64,000 bases of DNA, taken from positions 1 through 64,000 of the forward strand of contig DUMS01000078.1 in NCBI GenBank assembly GCA_012839745.1, given 5' to 3'. This document shows positions 60,848 through 64,000 of this stretch, piece after piece (the first letter of the stretch is position 1; the number at the start of each line of letters is the position of its first letter). The position numbers were made by a program, and so were the translations under genes. The notes below the pieces were generated by a model, which was given only the letters and a program-made list of their open reading frames with translations, was not told the origin of the DNA and made no database searches. The stretch is from Tissierellia bacterium. GTDB taxonomy: Bacteria > Bacillota > Clostridia > Tissierellales > Tepidimicrobiaceae.

Positions 60848-62180
60848 TATCAATATGGAAAGTATAGATATTAGAAAATATATACATAGAATCAATGAAA
60901 GAAGATTTATAAAATATATAGGGAATATTACAAAGGTAACAGGTTTGACAATAGAGTCCAATGGTCCTATAGCTTCCATTGGAGAATTATGCTATATATA
61001 TCCTCATAATAAAAAAGAGCACATACTGGCTGAAGTAGTAGGTTTTAGAGATGACAACGTGCTATTAATGCCTTTAGGTGATATGAATGGCATTGCACCG
61101 GGAAGTAAGGTAATAGCAAGTGGTAAAACCTTGAAGGTGCCTGTTGGAGAAGAATTGGTAGGAAGAGTATTGGATGGGTTAGGCAATCCAATTGATGGAT
61201 TAGGGCAATTAAAAACTTTGAAAACATACGAGGTATCTAATACTCCTCCAAATCCTTTGGAAAGAAAAATGATAACTACACCTTTATCACTGGGGGTTAA
61301 GTCTATTGACGGTTTACTCACCTGCGGAAAAGGTCAGAGAATAGGCATTTTTGCAGGAAGTGGAGTAGGCAAGAGCACCCTTATGGGCATGATAGCAAGG
61401 AACAGTTCAGCAGATGTTAACGTTATAGGGTTAATTGGAGAAAGAGGAAGGGAAGTAAGAGAGTTTATCCAAAAGGATTTAAAGGAAGAAGGACTAAAAA
61501 GATCAGTAATGGTAGTGGTCACTTCAGACCAGCCAGCTTTAATCAGAGTGAAAGGTGCATTGGTTACTACAGCCATAGCTGAGTATTTTAGAGATTTGGG
61601 CTTAGATGTGATGCTTTTAATGGATTCTGTTACCAGATTTGCCATGGCTCAAAGGGAAGTAGGTCTTGCAATAGGAGAGCCACCAGTTACCAGAGGTTTT
61701 ACACCTTCAGTTTTTGCAATGCTGCCTAAGCTTTTGGAAAGGTCGGGTACTTCCAATAAGGGAAGTATAACAGGACTTTATACTGTATTGGTGGATGGTG
61801 ATGACCTAAATGAGCCTATAACAGATGCTGTAAGGGGAATATTAGACGGTCACATTGTGTTGTCAAGAAAACTTGCAAATCAAAACCACTATCCTGCCAT
61901 TGATGTACTGGCAAGCGTTAGCAGGGTTATGTCAAGTATAGTATCCAAAGAGCATTTATCTATGGCAAAGGAGATAAAGAACGCAATGGCAGTTTACAAG
62001 GAATCTGAGGATTTAATTAACATAGGTGCCTATAAAAGAGGGACCAATAGGAATATAGATAAGGCCATAGATATTAAGGAGGATATAGATAATATGTTAA
62101 AACAGGAAACTATGGCCTCTTATTCTTTTGAAGAGACTATTTCAATTATGAAAGATATTGTTTCAAAACTTAATGGGTAA
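60840..62180 (+). CDS. fliI: Flagellum-specific ATP synthase/export ATPase FliI
   Basis: A 446-residue F1-beta-like ATPase that energises export of flagellar proteins. Walker A is GIFAGSGVGKSTLMGMIAR, with GRVLDGLGNPIDG before it, ERGREVREF and LLMDSVTRFAMAQREVGLA (Walker B region) and the C-terminal domain following. ATG 60840 overlaps fliH by 8 nt. No strong SD is visible, so coupling with fliH is likely; ATG 60855 is an alternative. Confidence 0.96.
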   Translation: MSDINMESIDIRKYIHRINERRFIKYIGNITKVTGLTIESNGPIASIGELCYIYPHNKKEHILAEVVGFRDDNVLLMPLGDMNGIAPGSKVIASGKTLKVPVGEELVGRVLDGLGNPIDGLGQLKTLKTYEVSNTPPNPLERKMITTPLSLGVKSIDGLLTCGKGQRIGIFAGSGVGKSTLMGMIARNSSADVNVIGLIGERGREVREFIQKDLKEEGLKRSVMVVVTSDQPALIRVKGALVTTAIAEYFRDLGLDVMLLMDSVTRFAMAQREVGLAIGEPPVTRGFTPSVFAMLPKLLERSGTSNKGSITGLYTVLVDGDDLNEPITDAVRGILDGHIVLSRKLANQNHYPAIDVLASVSRVMSSIVSKEHLSMAKEIKNAMAVYKESEDLINIGAYKRGTNRNIDKAIDIKEDIDNMLKQETMASYSFEETISIMKDIVSKLNG

Positions 62181-62193
62181 CGGAGGATAGCAT

Positions 62194-62634
62194 ATGGCAG
62201 GTTTTAAATTTAGACTTGAGAAAGTACTGAACTATAAGGAAACAGTTGAAAACCAAAGTAAAATCAAATTTGCACAGGTTAAGCAAAAGTTAACGATAGA
62301 GGAAGCTCTTTTAAATGATTTTTACAACCAAAAAAAGTCTGTAATAGATAGAAGGAATTCATCCAGCAAGGGAATTAAAGTTGGAGAGTTAGCTATGTAT
62401 AATTCATATATAGGTGCATTAAATAAGAGAATAGAAAAACAGAGCTTAATAGTTGCTAGAACTAGGGAAGAACTTGATAGGGCAAAGAACGATATGGTTC
62501 AGGCTGTAACAGAAAAGAAAATATTTGAAAAGCTAAGGGAAATCCAATATGAAGAATTCATCTATAAACAGGGAAAAGAGGAACTGAAGATAAATGATAA
62601 TTTCATAAGCTATAAAACAGCTACCCGCAATTAG
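62194..62634 (+). CDS. fliJ: Flagellar export chaperone FliJ
   Basis: A 146-residue coiled-coil protein beginning FKFRLEKVLNYKETVENQSK, as in FliJ. It links the export gate with FliI. The whole protein is predicted helical and charged. CGGAGGA precedes the ATG. It lies after fliI in the usual order. Confidence 0.88.
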   Translation: MAGFKFRLEKVLNYKETVENQSKIKFAQVKQKLTIEEALLNDFYNQKKSVIDRRNSSSKGIKVGELAMYNSYIGALNKRIEKQSLIVARTREELDRAKNDMVQAVTEKKIFEKLREIQYEEFIYKQGKEELKINDNFISYKTATRN

Positions 62635-62646
62635 GGGGAATAGAAA

Positions 62647-63888
62647 ATGGATTTAGCAAAGAAGAGAAGGAAAGGTAAAGGAATCTATATAATCCTGTCG
62701 TTGCTTATACTTATAATTATAGCTTTATCAGTGCTGGGATTTTTATATTTTACAAACGAAGAATTTAAGAATATAGCAGATACCTATTTAAAAACCATAC
62801 CATTTTTGGAAAGTATTACATCAAGGAGTGCAAAAACAAATAGCAGTAATATTGATGAAACAGAGTTGAACCAGAAAAAGGAAGATATAGCAGAGTATTA
62901 CATTAAAAGAGGCATTGATGCCGTATACGAATTATATGCTATTAAGACAAAGGATGAGCTGTTATATAGCGATATAGTGAAAATAATGAATCAGAAATCT
63001 CCATCCCTTACAAGCAAACTGATTACAGAAGTTAGAAATCTGGATAATATGGAGGATATTCTTACAACTATACATAATAAAATCATGGATGAAAATAAAT
63101 CTGAAATATTGGAAGAAGCAAGAAAGCTGGAAAATATGGAATTGTTAACTGCAATAGAGGAATTAAATATGAGAATTAAAGACAGTTCATTTATTAAAAA
63201 TATAAATGATATATTATTGAACATGAGAGAAGAAAGCTTATGTAACATATTTTACTATATGGATGAAGAAACAAGACAGAGTTTATATAACATTCTGGAT
63301 GAGGATTTAAGGCTAAAAATAAACAGTTTGATTAAGGATAAAAGCATTGAATACAACAGGCTGGTGGATATAGCCAGGCTATATGAGGACAAACCTGTAG
63401 ATATTCTATTAAATTATATAGGAAATACAGATACATATGATATGGACGAACTGGCTGTTATATATTCCAATCTGTCAGTTGTTAAATCGGGTGAGGTACT
63501 TTCTAAAGTTAATAATGATGCATTTATTCAGGATTTAATTGCTGCCATAAGTAAAGAAGAACAGTTAAGGAAGGAGGATTCTGTTGCTGCTGACTTAAAT
63601 AAGGCAATTCAGTTCATAACTGAATATAATGCAAAGATAGATGAACTGGTAAACATATATGAAAATATGGAACCAAACAGGGCTGCAAGAATATTGGAAA
63701 ATATGCTTGAAAACAGCACAACCTTGAATCAGTTTGTCCTGGAATCTGAACCTGTTTATGAAGTAACAGATTCATCTGTAGCAATGGATATATTAAAAAA
63801 CATGAGGCAAAAAAATGCAGCTAAAATATTGAACTATTTTAAAACTGAAAATGTAACTAAGCTGACTCAAATGTTGGCTAGCCCATAA
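62647..63888 (+). CDS. MotE/MgtE-N-domain-like flagellar operon protein
   Basis: A 413-residue protein with an N-terminal transmembrane helix (about residues 12-33), a long helical middle and a C-terminal MgtE_N-like repeat (MEPNRAARILENMLENSTTL and MRQKNAAKILNYF near the end). It occupies the place of B. subtilis ylxF between fliJ and fliK and resembles MotE-type chaperones, which support stator or motor assembly in other bacteria. It is considerably longer than YlxF and MotE and its middle is unlike them. The function is inferred by position only. Confidence 0.65.
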   Translation: MDLAKKRRKGKGIYIILSLLILIIIALSVLGFLYFTNEEFKNIADTYLKTIPFLESITSRSAKTNSSNIDETELNQKKEDIAEYYIKRGIDAVYELYAIKTKDELLYSDIVKIMNQKSPSLTSKLITEVRNLDNMEDILTTIHNKIMDENKSEILEEARKLENMELLTAIEELNMRIKDSSFIKNINDILLNMREESLCNIFYYMDEETRQSLYNILDEDLRLKINSLIKDKSIEYNRLVDIARLYEDKPVDILLNYIGNTDTYDMDELAVIYSNLSVVKSGEVLSKVNNDAFIQDLIAAISKEEQLRKEDSVAADLNKAIQFITEYNAKIDELVNIYENMEPNRAARILENMLENSTTLNQFVLESEPVYEVTDSSVAMDILKNMRQKNAAKILNYFKTENVTKLTQMLASP

Positions 63889-63909
63889 AAATTAAAAGGA
63901 GGTGAGGTT

Positions 63910-64000
63910 TTGTTAGAGGTAAATACACTAGCAAATCAAACAGTGCTTTTTTCCATTGATTCCTCAGATTCAAGGGAAGCAGAAACGGATGTAAAAGAAG
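63910..64000 (+). CDS. Start of a flagellar gene, probably fliK (cut by the window edge)
   Basis: After AAGGAGGTGAGG, TTG 63910 opens a frame that runs to the window end (LEVNTLANQTVLFSIDSSDS...). The polar, Ser-rich beginning and the position after the MotE-like gene suggest hook-length control protein FliK. Only 30 codons are visible, so identity is inferred from gene order, not from motifs. Confidence 0.45.
   Translation, partial: MLEVNTLANQTVLFSIDSSDSREAETDVKE

Noticed and set aside
1-64000. Prophage, insertion sequence, CRISPR, toxin-antitoxin or defence island
   Set aside because: No repeat array, transposase, integrase or typical defence gene was found; the gene order is conserved housekeeping.

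Overview
The window is AT-rich bacterial chromosome from a low-GC Gram-positive anaerobe of the Clostridia/Tissierellia type. Supporting signs are strong GGAGG-type ribosome binding sites, frequent TTG and GTG starts, an Rnf complex, a selenocysteine system, CodY, an N-terminally extended L27 paired with its Prp protease, and flagellar genes following codY as in Bacillus subtilis. I see no insertion sequence, prophage, CRISPR array, rRNA or recent island. Nearly all genes are on the + strand. The exceptions are a tRNA-Leu and its terminator at the left end and dacF in the middle.

Layout: (1) 1-7.4 kb: tRNA-Leu(CAA) on the minus strand, polA, coaE, a lytic transglycosylase, a peptide-binding lipoprotein, tRNA-Leu(GAG) and dinB. 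(2) 7.6-12.6 kb: rnfCDGEAB, a six-subunit ferredoxin:NAD+ ion-pumping complex. (3) 12.7-22.6 kb: a NusG-II/Gx membrane pair, maf, radC, mreBCD, a very long class B PBP and minCDE, which together form a cell-shape and division block. (4) 22.7-25.5 kb: an FMN-binding lipoprotein, its probable flavinylase ApbE, and a degenerate LytM protein at the spoIVFA position. (5) 25.5-35.2 kb: a radical SAM pair, RNase G, rplU-prp-rpmA, obgE, yhbY, nadD, yqeK, an LCP gene, rsfS and ridA. (6) 35.2-42.4 kb: dacF (minus strand), comEA, then selD-selA-selB and an orphan response regulator. (7) 42.5-48 kb: ylxM-ffh-rpsP-khpA-rimM-trmD, rplS, rbgA, rnhB. (8) 48-56 kb: yraN, a ComM-type ATPase, dprA, topA, hslV, hslU, codY. 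(9) 56.3-64 kb: flgBC, fliEFGHIJ, a MotE-like gene and the start of a probable fliK.

The most notable observations are as follows. selD is a selenoprotein gene: an in-frame TGA at 37298 is followed at once by a SECIS-like hairpin, so SelD depends on the pathway it feeds. A near-consensus CodY box (14 of 15) lies just upstream of hslV-hslU-codY and a weaker one upstream of flgB, suggesting CodY autoregulation and control of motility. The Rnf operon shares its neighbourhood with a double-FMN lipoprotein and ApbE, hinting at electron transfer to the outer face of the membrane. The LytM-like protein has lost catalytic residues and has no SpoIVFB partner beside it, and its ribosome binding site sits in the arm of a hairpin. 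A 34-nt near-perfect palindrome precedes the NusG-II gene. The class B PBP is unusually long. No wholly new multi-gene system could be established; the best candidates for undescribed biology are the NusG-II/Gx pair, the flavolipoprotein/ApbE module and the two uncharacterised radical SAM-family genes.
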